Source: Anthracocystis setariae
Lineage: Eukaryota; Basidiomycota; Ustilaginomycetes; Ustilaginales; Ustilaginaceae
DNA length: 64,000 nucleotides
Assembly (NCBI GenBank): GCA_928724745.1
Contig: CAKMXJ010000019.1
Span: 248,001-312,000 of the forward strand
Direction: 5' to 3'
A program made the translations under genes and the position numbers. This document shows, one piece after another, positions 19,429-30,420 of the stretch; the first letter of the stretch is position 1, and every line of letters starts with the position of its first letter. Under the pieces are notes generated by a model that saw nothing but the letters and a program-made list of their open reading frames with translations, was not told the origin of the DNA and ran no database searches.

Positions 19429-21465
19429 TTAAGCGCAAGAGACAGGGTTGACGACCGCAGGCTGCAAGCGAGAGACCGAGGGCTTGGTGTCGAGTTCATC
19501 GTCGTCAGCCTCAGAAAGCGCGGCAGAGTCGAGGCTCATTTCCATGAGGAGGTCGTCGTCAGACAGGTGCGAAGAAGGCTCACCATCATCTTCGCCACCA
19601 AGCGGAGCCGTGAAACTGCTCTTAGCCTTGATGGACCTTCGGGCAATTCGGACATCCTTGCGTGGGGCGGCAGTCTGAACCTCACCGCTGGGCAACTCAG
19701 TTGCAGCAGGTCCGGCACCCATCAGCGACATGCCAGCAACGACAGAAGACATCCCAAGCGTGTTTGGCTTCATATCCGATGGCTTGGACGAAGGCGAGTT
19801 GTGATGGGACTGGGCGCTCTCCATTGATGAAGAAGAGGCCGTCGAGGGCGAAGAGGGCGCCGAGGCGACAGGGAAGCGGTAATCGAGGCCCAACCCCATC
19901 GTCGTGTTCACAACCTTGTCATGAACGAGCTGCTGTGCAGATCGATTTTGCAGAGCCTTTTCTGAGAACATTGCCAGGGTGGGAGTCTTGACGAGGTCGA
20001 GGCCGGCGTAGGAAGCGTCTAGCAAAGCATTGGCACTGGTGGAGTCGCCAAGGGTGAACTTGGAAAGGGGCGACTCAGGCACGAAGAGAGGCACCTCAGC
20101 ACCCTGGACAGCCTTGAAGGGGAGGGAAGTAACGCCACCCATGTTAGAAGGGAGGCCAGCCTGGGTAGCGTTGGCGTTCTCAAACCCCGCACCGGGTGCA
20201 GGGTGGGCGATGATCGAGGACTGAGTCGGGACGAGACTGGCACGGAGTGCATCGAGCTGTGCAGCAAGCTCACGCTCGCGCTGTAGCGAAGCCGACAGGT
20301 CAGACTGGACGCGTTCGAGCTCGACGGAAGGGGCCTGGGAATTTTGTGGAGCATTGGTGGAAGGCAACGCAGCTGAAACTTTGGCTTGGGTCTCTGGGGC
20401 CGGGGTGTCCTCGTTTTCGTCGGCAGTGGGAGCGATAGATGCACCCTTCTTGTTGATCACCTCCTCGAGGCAGGCGCGGGCCATGGGCTCCTCGTTAGCA
20501 AGCACAGAGGCGAGCGAAGTGGAGTCGATGCGGTCGAGACCGGCGTCGGGACCGGCGATCGCCTCCCACATGCGCCACACGAGCATCGAGATACCCTTGC
20601 ACTTGATCTCCATCTCTTCAAATTGTTCACGCTTGCGCTGTCGCGAAAGGAAAGCGGCTGCGCGGTTCTTGACGAGACGAGCCTCACGCTTGGTGAGACC
20701 AGAAGTGTCGGGAGGCACAAAGAGGCTCGAGTGCTTTGCAGAAGTGTCGATGACCGGGAATGGCTTGCCCGACTCCGTGACGTGAGAGGCCGAAGGGGGA
20801 GGTCGTCGCTGAGCAGGTGTTTTGTTTGCCCTCTTAGGTTTGGAAGCGTCGCCGCTGTCTGGAGTGTTGACGACGGAGAACGAGTCGAGCGAGGAGTCAC
20901 CCTGAAGCTTGCGTTTGGAACCCCTCTTAGCGGAGCCAGGTCGGGCAGAAGCATCGGAGAGAGAGCTCGGCGAGGCAACAGAACAGATGGATTCGGCATC
21001 CGAGAAGGCAAAACGCTTCTCCGGGGCGTGAGTGGCGTACGTTGGTAGGCTCATGCTAGCGACCATGGGCTGAGAAGTAGGGTAACAGGCAAAGCCGGAG
21101 TGAACCTGAGGAGTGAAAATGTCAGCACCAGGCTCCATCTTGACGACATGAGCCGAAGCGCTAGGTTTCCAGAAAGAGTTGATGTCTTGGGCGGCATACA
21201 TGCCAGGCTGGACAAGCATGGGAGTCGAGGAGTTGGGCATGGGAGCGTTTGAGTGGAACACGCCGCTGTAGTGGTTGGTAAACATGGGCTGGAAGCCAGC
21301 GGAATTGACGTGCTCTGCAGGGAAATGAGAGTCGAGAAGACCGTGTGACAAGCCAATCTGGTGAGGCGAGCCGGCAGGAGCCCAGGCTGGGGGATGAGGC
21401 GAAGAGGATGCTGCTGAGAAGGCCTGGGCGCTCTGAGGCGAGGAGAAAGATGGGGATGCGTTCAT
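19429..21465 (-). CDS. bZIP transcription factor (ATF6/CREB3-like basic region)
   Basis: The protein has 678 residues. The basic region at about 258-290 (KREARLVKNRAAAFLSRQRK) has the N-x3-A-x3-S-R signature of bZIP DNA-binding domains and most resembles the ATF6/CREB3 and fungal HAC1-like branch. The following helix (EQFEEMEIKCKGISMLVWRM) is a short, imperfect zipper. The N-terminal 250 residues are Ser/Pro/Gln-rich and probably an activation region. A second coiled segment (LERVQSDLSASLQRERELAA) lies near 380, and the C-terminus is acidic. It is presumably a nuclear regulator. I could not show an HAC1-type unconventional intron, so no specific pathway is claimed. Confidence 0.82.
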   Translation of the reverse strand: MNASPSFSSPQSAQAFSAASSSPHPPAWAPAGSPHQIGLSHGLLDSHFPAEHVNSAGFQPMFTNHYSGVFHSNAPMPNSSTPMLVQPGMYAAQDINSFWKPSASAHVVKMEPGADIFTPQVHSGFACYPTSQPMVASMSLPTYATHAPEKRFAFSDAESICSVASPSSLSDASARPGSAKRGSKRKLQGDSSLDSFSVVNTPDSGDASKPKRANKTPAQRRPPPSASHVTESGKPFPVIDTSAKHSSLFVPPDTSGLTKREARLVKNRAAAFLSRQRKREQFEEMEIKCKGISMLVWRMWEAIAGPDAGLDRIDSTSLASVLANEEPMARACLEEVINKKGASIAPTADENEDTPAPETQAKVSAALPSTNAPQNSQAPSVELERVQSDLSASLQRERELAAQLDALRASLVPTQSSIIAHPAPGAGFENANATQAGLPSNMGGVTSLPFKAVQGAEVPLFVPESPLSKFTLGDSTSANALLDASYAGLDLVKTPTLAMFSEKALQNRSAQQLVHDKVVNTTMGLGLDYRFPVASAPSSPSTASSSSMESAQSHHNSPSSKPSDMKPNTLGMSSVVAGMSLMGAGPAATELPSGEVQTAAPRKDVRIARRSIKAKSSFTAPLGGEDDGEPSSHLSDDDLLMEMSLDSAALSEADDDELDTKPSVSRLQPAVVNPVSCA

Positions 21466-24400
21466 CCTGTTATTTGGGGGTGGTTTTGGTGATGGTGATG
21501 AGAGAAAGCGATATGGGCAAGGTGCTAGCGATGTGGGAAAGGCTTTGACTACCAGAGTACAAAGCGATGGGAGGAAAGGGGCAAGGATTCACTCCAGAGC
21601 GAAACCGAGAATCAAGTTGACAAGAAAGGCCAGAGTGCTGATGGAACCAGTCAATCAGCTACAGTGGGTTGGAAAAAGGCGTCAAGGTCCAGTTGTGACC
21701 AAGTGATATCGTGGCGATGCCGGTAAATGGCGGTGAATGCAGTTCAAGGCAGTCGGACCGAGATGCAAGATCGAGGTCGAGGGACAAAGTGAAATGCCGT
21801 GAAAACCGTTTGTTGGCGAGCAGAAAAACGCAGGCCAAGTTGGTGTGCAAGCAGGTTGGGCGTAAGCGTTGAGCGAGGATTGGTAGCTGGACGTAGTTGA
21901 AATGAAGAGATCGCGAACCGAGCGCGATGCGGGCGGGCGAACTTTGAAATGCACTAAGCCTTTAAGAAGGTGATTGCGTTGAATCCGGAACAGCAAAGGG
22001 GACTTAAGAATGCGACGAAGAGAGGAGGATTGGGTCGTAACAGGACAAAGGGGGAGGGGATGATGGTGATGGTGAGGATGGTGGTGATAGAGGCCAAAGG
22101 TAGAGAGATAGAGATAGGCAAGGAGCCGACCGAGAACAGGGGCGACAGAGGCGCAACGATCAAAGGTCTAATCAGTGTTTCTGCAAGGGTCGGGCCAAGC
22201 GGAGCGAGGCAGACGAGTTGCAGAGTAAGCCAAAGCGTAGCGCATCGGTGTCGGTCTCAGATCTGGCCCAGTTCTGAGCCATGTGCGATTGAAGTTTCGT
22301 TTTTCCCCCTCATCGCCTCATTTGCCTGGCCCTTTCTCGCAGCAGCAGCATTTTGCGAACCATTAACCCACTTCCCTTTTTTCGCAATCACAGCCAGGTT
22401 AAGCTCAGCGCAGTGTATGCACCATTGCACCGCTTTTCACAGCTGACTGCAGATGTGACAGTTGAGCCGCAGGTAGCTAGGGTCCCCTGTTCTTTCCTCT
22501 CTGCCTCTCGCTCTCTCTCTTTCTTCTGCACTCCTGGGAAACGAACGAAGCCTGAGGTTGAGCCTACATACGACTGCCAGGCCTCAAAAAAAAAAAAAAA
22601 AAAAAAAAGGGGACCCGGTTGGGGACGGGAGGAAGCAGACGAACCAACGCGTGCCCGGCCAACAAAGCCACCGTGGAATTCGAAGCACGCGTGCAGCTGA
22701 ATTTGTATTACGCGTTACACCCCCGACGCGAACCTTGCATTTCACTGGAATTGTGCCTCAGCCTCACAGATGGCTCGGGAAAAATGGAGGCTTCGATCGA
22801 AAGACGGGGTAAGCTAGTCGTTTTCCGAAGTGTCAGTTTCAGATTTTGGATTCTTGTGATCTACAAAGTTCAACACTCGGTCCAACCCCTTTCAATAATA
22901 ATCGACTCGCATGCTCGCATGCATCGTTGTCTGCAAAGCCACCTTTCAGACGGCCTTACCGCCACCCTCGCCACTTTCTCACAAAGCCCGATCACCTTTG
23001 TCGTTTTCGAATTGCTCTTCAGCCGTTCAGGTCCTACAAGCTCAGGACTGTACAGTACTGTACATCCAGTAGTAGTAGTACTTGTGTATTGCTTTTGCTT
23101 CTGCACCTAGCCTACGACAGTGCATCGATTTCCTAACAGCCTCTTGCTTTTGGACAGCTGCGCCACTGTGCGTGCAGCTTGCGACAATACGAGCTCAATT
23201 ACGCCACCCCACTTCCATGTACGCCTCTTCCAAGCTTGGGAGTACTTCTATGCGCCCAAATCCAACAGGAAAAGGACGCGCTTATCCGCTTGGCGCACTC
23301 TTGCCTTTTCCCACGCTGCCGCTTCTCCGTCCCTTCTGAAACGTGCATTTACCTTACCCATCGCGAAATGGCTTCCCGAATCATTCCTTGTCTGGGCTAG
23401 GGAGCTCTTCAAGCCACGCCGAGCCCAGTTCTACCTGAGACTTTGATGAGACTAGACAAAACGATCGAGATGTCATTTGGTGTGCAAACAGCAGTGTGTA
23501 GTAGTGTCTTTCTCCCCGACATTCCGAAGCGAGGGCAGCTCGCTTGTTTGCTCAGAGACGCACTATTACTGTATAAGGAGCCCACGCTTAGCCGGGGATC
23601 AGCATCATCGTGCAAAGATGGTCCGGGAAACCAATCGATAGGGCTTTTTCATCGAGGGCTTACCCTCATCACCATTCTGGAAGGCCACAGAAAAACGTGA
23701 GCAAAGCGGGGAGCATCACGGCCCTCGAACTTGTCCGGAGTAACCATGCCTGTATCCTTCTCACAGTACGGTCGAATACATTACACTTGCAGACGAAATT
23801 AAAATCACTATACCCGACCAATTCGATACCGATACAGTGGACTGCTTAGTGGACTGCACAGTGGATTCGCATTCACTGACTTTGGACGGAAACTCATCGC
23901 AAACGAGTCCCCTAATCCGGGCTCCTGCATCAGTCCGCTTAGCAGAATACCGGTTACAGTACTCACCTTTAGGTACATCCGTACCGTATCGCAGTGAACC
24001 GTCGGCATCGCCTTCACGCACGATAGATTGCCCAGATGATCATCAAGTACGCATAGTGATAGTATTCCCTCTAACACCCGTCGTGTTGATTGCGCTTTCA
24101 AAAGCATGAAAACACAGCCACTGGATCACGGAGTGTACACCGGTCACCGCTACAGTATGTTGCGAGGCCCTCGTTTCCTCAGAGGCGGTGACAACCATCA
24201 TCGGCTTCCTGGCTACCGAGCAGAGATAACCCCGAATTTTAGGGTATTGAGTGTGCATGCACAAATTGAATTCGAAACAGTGGACGCGGGAACTAAGACG
24301 ATAAATGCACAATCTAACATGCTTTGTCCCTTTAACTAACTGTGAGCATGACATAACCAGGTGCACGTGACGGGAAGACACAGTGTTGCTGCGAGAGATG

Positions 24401-24643
24401 CAGATCCAAGCCTCTCCACCTCGTTTGCGTCCCCTACGAAATAATTTCGACATTCCTTGGCTAGCATTCACTCTACTTTTCCTGTTTCGCACACCAAACA
24501 GTCTATACCCATACGAACACAAACTGCCATCACTGCAGACTGTGAACAGGCTCTTTCACACAGGCTCAATAGCCTCAACCGTTCAGGCCGCCAGCTGTTG
24601 CATCCGGTCCATATAGCTCGACTGCCGACTGCGAATTGACGAC
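21466..24643. other. Divergent intergenic region, bZIP gene / CEF1 (3.2 kb)
   Basis: This unusually long divergent spacer carries no convincing gene. It holds an A22 tract near 22,587, a perfect 16-bp palindrome at 23,049-23,064, short CAGTGGACTGC-like repeats near 23,835, and pyrimidine-rich stretches. Long 5' UTRs with upstream ORFs are common for fungal bZIP genes, so part of it is probably the bZIP leader. Confidence 0.45.
23049..23064. repeat. 16-bp perfect palindrome (TGTACAGTACTGTACA)
   Basis: The sequence is self-complementary over 16 bp. It resembles two copies of the terminal bases of mariner transposon 3 (CAGTACAGTAC) placed head to head. It may be a transposon footprint or chance. 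Confidence 0.5.
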
Positions 24644-27103
24644 ATGGTCCGCGTCATCATCAAAGGTGGTGTTTGGAAGAACACGGAGGACGAGATCCTC
24701 AAAGCTGCCATCTCCAAGTATGGCAAAAACCAGTGGGCACGTATCTCCTCGCTACTCGTGCGCAAGACTCCCAAGCAATGCAAAGCAAGATGGTATGAAT
24801 GGCTCGATCCATCCATCAAAAAGACTGAATGGTCCAGAGACGAGGATGAGAAGCTGCTGCATCTCGCCAAGCTCATGCCCACTCAGTGGCGAACAATAGC
24901 TCCCTTGGTCGGCAGAACTGCTAATCAGTGTCTCGAGCGTTATCAGAGACTTCTCGACGAGGCCGCGGCGCACGATAACCAGGCTGCAAGTAGCTCGCTC
25001 GGTCTCACAGGTACAGGCGAAGCTGTCCCCAGTGCTGACGATGTCCGCCGTCTCCGTCCAGGTGAGATCGATCCGGATCCGGAGACGAAACCTGCCAGAC
25101 CGGACCCCATTGACATGGACGAGGATGAAAAGGAGATGCTCTCAGAAGCACGAGCGCGTCTAGCCAACACACAGGGAAAGAAAGCAAAACGCAAGGCTCG
25201 AGAGCGTGCATTGGAAGAAGCACGTCGGCTGGCCGTGCTTCAGAAGCGCCGGGAACTGAAAGCCGCCGGCATCACCATCAAGCAAAAGACCAAGAAGGGC
25301 GTCATCGATTACAATGCCGATATCCCTTACGAGAAGAAACCCGCCGCTGGCTTCTACGATACAAGCGCCGAGGCGTCCAAAACATATAAAGCGCCCGTCG
25401 GCAAAACACTTCAACAACTCAACAACAGAGGAGCGGCTCCGGATGACCCCACCAAGGCCAAACGGCAAAGGGAAGCTGAAGAAAAGTCCAAGCAAGCAAA
25501 GCAAGCCATGACAGGCAGGAATGAAGAACAGATTCGTAAGCTCAAGGAAGCTGAGCAGATCACCAAACGCCGCAAACTCAATTTACCCGCTGCACAGGTG
25601 GGCGAGGATGAATTGGAAGCCATCGTCAAGATCGGACAAGCTGGCGAGCGTGCACGCTCTTTGGTGGAAGAAGGTTCAAGCGATGCCACCGATGGCTTGC
25701 TCGAAAAATACTCGCCACTCGACTCAGCTCAAACCGCGCGCACACCACAGGTGGCTGCGCAGGACGATAAAGTGATGCGAGAAGCCAGAAACCTGCGCTT
25801 GATGTCTTCGACACAGACGCCGTTGCTTGGCGATGCCAATGCAGATCTGCAGTCCTCGTCTTCTGAAGTCGATCAGACCTCCGGCTCCTTCGCCGCACAG
25901 ACACCGAACCCACTTCTGACACCCGGGTTGCGAAATGGCCGTAGCATCGATCGGGATCGGGATTCTCGATCTGTGGCAGGAGCGTCAACACCGATGAAGA
26001 CACCACTGCGAGACAATCTCGGTCTCAATCTGGAAGAGAAGAGCCAAGGAGGTTACGAGACGCCACGAGACCTCAAGCGCGCACGCAATCTGGCTCAGTC
26101 ACATCTCAAGCAAAGTTTGGCATCGTTGCCGGCGCCTAAGAATGACTTTGACATAATCATGGATGAGGTGCCAGGCGAGGCAGAGACAAGCACCGGCAGA
26201 CTGGAGGACCAAGTGCAATTGAGCGAGGAAGACGCTGCAGAGCGTGATGCGAGACTCGCGCGTCAAGCAGCTGAGGACGAGGCCAAGGCGGAAGCGAGGC
26301 GTAGTCAAGTGGTGCGTCGGAATCTTCCACGCCCGGCAGACGTCGACGTGCACCGTTTAGTGCAGCAGGTCGAAGCCAAATACCAAGACCACGCAGAGAT
26401 GCTCGTCGCTCGCGAGATGGCAAGGCTACTTCATCACGATTCGAACATGCATCCGATCGTGGGTGCAAAGCACCCAGAGCCAGATTCAGTGCAACTTGAT
26501 ACACTCTCGGATGACTCGCTTGCGGCAGCTAGAGAGCTGATGCGCGCCGAGCTTGCTGATGCGCTCGGATTTCCCGGCGCTAGTGAGGAGGTTTTGCGGA
26601 GATTAGTAGGAGCGTCTCTGGAGGACGATGAAGAGGCGACGGCCAAGCTGGAAACCTTGATCCAGCAAAAATGGCTGGACTCAAGGGGTAACAAAGCCGA
26701 TCTGGTTCAGGCCATGAGCTCGGCGAGGGGGAACATGGCAAGCGCGGCATCGCAAGCATTGAAAGGCGAGAAGGTGCTGCAGAAGGTTTTGGGTGGCTAC
26801 AAAGCCAGGAGCGAGGCGCTGTGTGCATCAGTCAAGGAACAATTCAAGGCGCTGGAAGAATCGACGATCTCGCGCGAGACGTTTGAGCGGTTGCGTCGGG
26901 AAGAACAGGGAGGCAAGTTAGAACGTCTTGATTCGTTGCGCGAAGAGGTCGACCGATTGGCGAGTCGCGAAGGACTAGCGCAGACGGCATACAAATCGCT
27001 GGAAGACGAGAGGGCGGCACTGCTAGAGGAGTGTGAGACGCTCGAAATGGAAGTGAATATGCGCCAGGCGGAAGTGCTCAATGAGGTCGCGCTCTCGCAA
27101 TAG
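24644..27103 (+). CDS. CEF1: CEF1/CDC5 spliceosome component
   Basis: The protein has 819 residues. CEF1/CDC5L is a core member of the Prp19-associated (NineTeen) complex, needed to activate the spliceosome in the nucleus. The N-terminus is diagnostic: two Myb repeats at about residues 5-55 and 57-106, containing GGVWKNTEDEILKAAISKYG and KTEWSRDEDEKLLHLAKLMP. A basic nuclear-localisation stretch (KKAKRKARERALEEARR) follows near 180. The middle contains the TP-rich repeats typical of the family (TQTPLLGDAN, then TPLRDNLGLN), where Prp19-complex partners and phosphorylation sites map in homologues. The C-terminal 200 residues are helical. The start at 24,644 gives the conserved MVRVIIKGG. No introns are seen. 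Confidence 0.95.
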   Translation: MVRVIIKGGVWKNTEDEILKAAISKYGKNQWARISSLLVRKTPKQCKARWYEWLDPSIKKTEWSRDEDEKLLHLAKLMPTQWRTIAPLVGRTANQCLERYQRLLDEAAAHDNQAASSSLGLTGTGEAVPSADDVRRLRPGEIDPDPETKPARPDPIDMDEDEKEMLSEARARLANTQGKKAKRKARERALEEARRLAVLQKRRELKAAGITIKQKTKKGVIDYNADIPYEKKPAAGFYDTSAEASKTYKAPVGKTLQQLNNRGAAPDDPTKAKRQREAEEKSKQAKQAMTGRNEEQIRKLKEAEQITKRRKLNLPAAQVGEDELEAIVKIGQAGERARSLVEEGSSDATDGLLEKYSPLDSAQTARTPQVAAQDDKVMREARNLRLMSSTQTPLLGDANADLQSSSSEVDQTSGSFAAQTPNPLLTPGLRNGRSIDRDRDSRSVAGASTPMKTPLRDNLGLNLEEKSQGGYETPRDLKRARNLAQSHLKQSLASLPAPKNDFDIIMDEVPGEAETSTGRLEDQVQLSEEDAAERDARLARQAAEDEAKAEARRSQVVRRNLPRPADVDVHRLVQQVEAKYQDHAEMLVAREMARLLHHDSNMHPIVGAKHPEPDSVQLDTLSDDSLAAARELMRAELADALGFPGASEEVLRRLVGASLEDDEEATAKLETLIQQKWLDSRGNKADLVQAMSSARGNMASAASQALKGEKVLQKVLGGYKARSEALCASVKEQFKALEESTISRETFERLRREEQGGKLERLDSLREEVDRLASREGLAQTAYKSLEDERAALLEECETLEMEVNMRQAEVLNEVALSQ

Positions 27104-28050
27104 TTCTCTTGTTGACAATCGAAGCTCAAACGAGGTATGAAGCCTTCTACGGGACCTGAAATCTGACTGCAATGTGATAAGTGCCTGCCGAGACCCCACT
27201 CCAGCCGGCTTTTCCGGTTATGACGCTTGATGCACGAGAACGATTCGCTCGGCAGCCCAATTGGTTCTCCGGCGCCGAAAGGTTCCAGTTGAGTCGCAAC
27301 CGAGAAGATGATCTGCCGCTGTTGCGACGATGCTTCTGAGAGCGCATGGATTGAGATGATTCGAAGTGGTCTTTGATGGATTGATATATCATTCAAATGC
27401 AGCTATTGGGAGCTCAAGTTGCACGGAGCTGCGGTTGGCTCCCCGCGCCGCTTGCAGCTATTATCGTGGGACAGGTGGACTTTGATCTTGCTTGGGCGCA
27501 CTTGGCGGATGAGGCTGTTGCACAATCACAGAATGCTCGGATTGGTGCTCTTTGACGATGTTGAAACAGACTCAAGATTCGCACGCGGCGGAGGGATGGT
27601 GAATTGTCTTGGCTGCGCTTGGCAGCCATGTCGGGACCAATCATTCGCTGGGCACGCAAGGGCCGACCGTTCGGCATGACCTGAATCGAAGCTTGTTCGC
27701 GCCTCAGAGTGAAGAACATGGGAAACAGCGTCACCTTGATTTTCGGAAGAAACGGGGATGGCCACGCTTGAACCGAGCTAGCTGTTGCACTTGGCTGTGA
27801 GGAACAAAAAAATTTTTTTTATCTGATCCGAAGTGGTGCGCATGCGAAGAAGAAAGTGTCCAAGTTTGTTTTTTTTTGTTTTTTTTTTTTTTTTTTTTTT
27901 ATCTGCGCTAGTCACAGTCTTCTTGGCAAACTTGCAGCTTCCAAACGAGCTTTCGCCGTGCCAGGCCAAGCCATCGACGCGGAACACAACATTCCGTGTC
28001 GCATTCTTCACTTGACTCGGCAGCTTTCAAGAAAAATGTACAGAACTGTA
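27104..28050. other. Intergenic between CEF1 and transposon 3
   Basis: The region has no supported gene. It holds a T-rich tract at about 27,869-27,900 and one exact iron-type GATA box at 27,819-27,828. Before transposon 3 landed, this was the distal part of the spacer upstream of the siderophore transporter. Confidence 0.5.
27819..27828 (-). promoter_or_regulatory. Iron-GATA box, distal
   Basis: The minus strand reads GATCAGATAA, an exact match to the extended site (G/A)ATC(T/A)GATAA known for iron-sensing fungal GATA repressors (SRE1, SreA, Urbs1 family). Transposon 3 separates it from the other four boxes. Confidence 0.55.
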
Positions 28051-29403
28051 CAGTACAGTACCTGTCCAAAAGTTTCCGCACGGTCCAATAATTTAATTAA
28101 TTTTCACTCCTCCTTGTCATCATGTGTGATGGCGTCTAGCTCAATAATGTAATGACATTACAATGATACAGCATAGCAAACATGGTCCGTAGCAAAGAAC
28201 TATCGATCACTGAACAAGCCCAGGTGGTAGTACTTTGCAAGGAAGGCTATTTGCTTGGGAAAATCAGTGAGACCATGAGCATCCCAAAGAGCACAGTCTC
28301 TGACACCGTCCGGAAATACCATACACAGGGAAACCTCAACACAGCTATGAGGTCAGGCCGGCCTCTGAAGTACGATGATTGCAACGAGCGTACTGTTATT
28401 CATGAGGTACTCAGAACACCGTTCTTGTCCTGGAAGCAGCTATCCTTGGCGATTGGACATGTATCTGTTACACAGCTTCGCAGAATAGCATACAAGCATG
28501 GAATAAACCGTTGTATTGCCTTAAAAAAACCATGGTTATCCAGTAAGCACATGCAGGATTGTGTACACTGGGCTTGAAGCAATCGTAATACAAACTGGAG
28601 AAAGATACTGTTTACGGACAAGAGCAACATCAAAGTTGGAGAGAGACCAGGCCAATCTTGGGTTTCCCGGCGGCTCGGCAAACAAACTGAGCTACGGCAT
28701 TTGGTCCCAACGTTCCACAGTGGCCGGCAATCAATCATGGTTTGGGCAGGCATTGCCCGTAACTTTAAAACACCGCTGGTTGTCATCCTGCTGGAGGCAA
28801 GACATCATATTAATGGTCAATGGACAAAAGCTGAAACTCTCACTGGAAGAAAGTACGCTGAGCTCATTGTTGACGGACCGCTGAAGGATGCTGTTGCAGG
28901 AAAAGACATGTCAGTTGTTGAGGATGGAGCTCCAGTACACAAATCCAGGATCGCGCAGAACAGTCGCCGTCGACATCACATTGTCTCACAACACCATCCC
29001 AGCATGTCACCAGACCTTAATCCTATTGAAAACATATGGTGGATACTAAAAAACAAGCTCAGTAAGCGGAGACCACTACCACGGACCCAACAGCAATTAG
29101 CAATTGCCGCTCAAGAAGTTTGGAGGGATGACATCACCATGGATCACGTCAACGCTGTTATCTCCTCAATGCCGGAACAGGTCAGGATGATTTTGCGCAA
29201 GAACAGAGCTCCACTCAAGTACTAGTTCTTAGCTCCTCACAATCAAATGTACTTAGCAGAAGCCACTAACATCATATCAATCCAAGTTCTAATCAGCATT
29301 GTCATACCATTGCAAAGTATACACAATCACAAGAACATGTTATCGCACATGTGTTATGTAATTAATAAAATTGTGCGGAAACTTTTGGACACGTACTGTA
29401 CTG
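28051..29403 (+). mobile_element. Tc1/mariner-type transposon 3 (decayed) in siderophore-gene promoter
   Basis: TIRs of 31 bp with one mismatch (CAGTACAGTAC..., then CCAAAAGTTTCCGCAC) lie at 28,051-28,081 and 29,373-29,403, flanked by TA at 28,049-28,050 and 29,404-29,405. The element is 1353 bp and its transposase has one premature stop. It may still be mobilised by a related transposase, since the TIRs are intact. Confidence 0.88.
28182..29225 (+). pseudogene. Tc1-like DD34E transposase with one in-frame TGA
   Basis: One reading frame runs from the ATG at 28,182 to a TAG at 29,223 and is interrupted only by a TGA at 28,575-28,577. Before the stop is a paired-type helix-turn-helix region (SKELSITEQAQVVVLCKEG, SIPKSTVSDTVRKY). 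After it come the catalytic residues: D in LFTDKSN, D in VVEDGAPVHKS and E in PDLNPIENIWW, with DD34E spacing. The full length would be about 347 codons, normal for Tc1-like elements. The stop fits a CGA-to-TGA change, as in the other old elements here. Confidence 0.88.
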
Positions 29404-29544
29404 TACCGTGCCTGTGCAAGTCAAGTCTGTACGGTAAAACATCTGTGAATAATCAGCGAATACTACTCTACTCTACTCATTTCAAAGTCGAGCCGATTGG
29501 AAGCTGCAGATTATTGGCCTTTGCTCAACTCGGCGCTTTTCTTG

Positions 29545-29554
29545 TTATCTGATC
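29545..29554 (-). promoter_or_regulatory. Iron-GATA box
   Basis: The minus strand reads GATCAGATAA, matching (G/A)ATC(T/A)GATAA exactly. It lies 870 bp upstream of the transporter start. Confidence 0.6.
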
Positions 29555-29890
29555 CGACCAACGTGAATCTGATGAAAAAGGTGACGTTTTTGCATTTGCG
29601 TCGTTCGAGCAGGCTCGCCATTTTGTGCCAATGATCACTTTCACACAATAATGCCGTCTCGCTCGCTTGGCCCTCCCAAGTGCGTACGTAAGGCTTGCGC
29701 ACAGATTCCATGCAACATTCACATTGTGTGATCCTAGGGCGATTTCGATTCAGCCTGAGAATCTGGTCGTTGCCGGTCTGTACTGTATGTCCCGCCACAC
29801 TGGCCATCATTTCGGTACTTTGGCAGTGAAACGCCTGCAAGCCATGGTCGCTTGGAAGTCCTACGTTCAGCATCGTTCCCACCCAGGCCT

Positions 29891-29900
29891 TTATCTGATT
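29891..29900 (-). promoter_or_regulatory. Iron-GATA box
   Basis: The minus strand reads AATCAGATAA, an exact consensus match. It is 40 bp from the next box, in the same orientation. Confidence 0.65.
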
Positions 29901-29930
29901 TGCCATTTCAAGGTCCGATGTCCCAACTCG

Positions 29931-29940
29931 TTATCTGATT
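29931..29940 (-). promoter_or_regulatory. Iron-GATA box
   Basis: The minus strand reads AATCAGATAA, an exact match, paired with the box at 29,891. Confidence 0.65.
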
Positions 29941-30248
29941 TGTTCTTGCTGCAGCGCATCAAGTTTGTCGTAAGTCTTGGCTTGCTCTGCGTCTTGATTT
30001 GTTGCATGCGATCAGCAAGCCACATGCTGCTTGTGCCTGCAAGAAAAGTTTTGTCTTCCGATCCATTCCGCTAAGAACCTGCCAGCGTCTGCCGTGACTC
30101 GCCTCGTTCTGTCCCACTGATGTGTGAACGTTGCCCCCTCGGCTACGAGAGACACGATCTCCTTCCTGTTCTCGCTTGGCCTCGACAGCGCAGTCTGCCT
30201 CCATCATGGACCTTCACATCAGCTCGATTCCCTCTATTTAATCCTTGC

Positions 30249-30258
30249 AATCTGATAA
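30249..30258 (+). promoter_or_regulatory. Iron-GATA box, proximal
   Basis: The plus strand reads AATCTGATAA, an exact match. It lies 163 bp upstream of the transporter ATG. Confidence 0.65.
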
Positions 30259-30420
30259 GAATTTGTCCTCACTCCCCCACGCACATCTCTCCTCACATAA
30301 GCCGTGAAAGGTTTTCTTCCTTCCTCTGAAACCACCTTCGGTCCTCGTGGTTCGTCAAAGCCTGTCACTCAACACGTTTTCTTTCATTGCTTCCCTTCTT
30401 CTCGAGATCGACCAAAACAA

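Larger units (their letters stand above)
29404..30420. promoter_or_regulatory. Promoter and 5' UTR of the siderophore transporter
   Basis: No gene is visible. The region carries four exact iron-GATA boxes, at 29,545, 29,891, 29,931 and 30,249. Such boxes are bound by GATA repressors that shut off siderophore genes when iron is plentiful, which fits the product downstream. Confidence 0.65.

Noticed and set aside
19429..21465. HAC1-type unconventional intron in the bZIP gene
   Set aside because: The basic region allows the idea, but I could not find paired IRE1 hairpins or a second frame joining to an activation domain.
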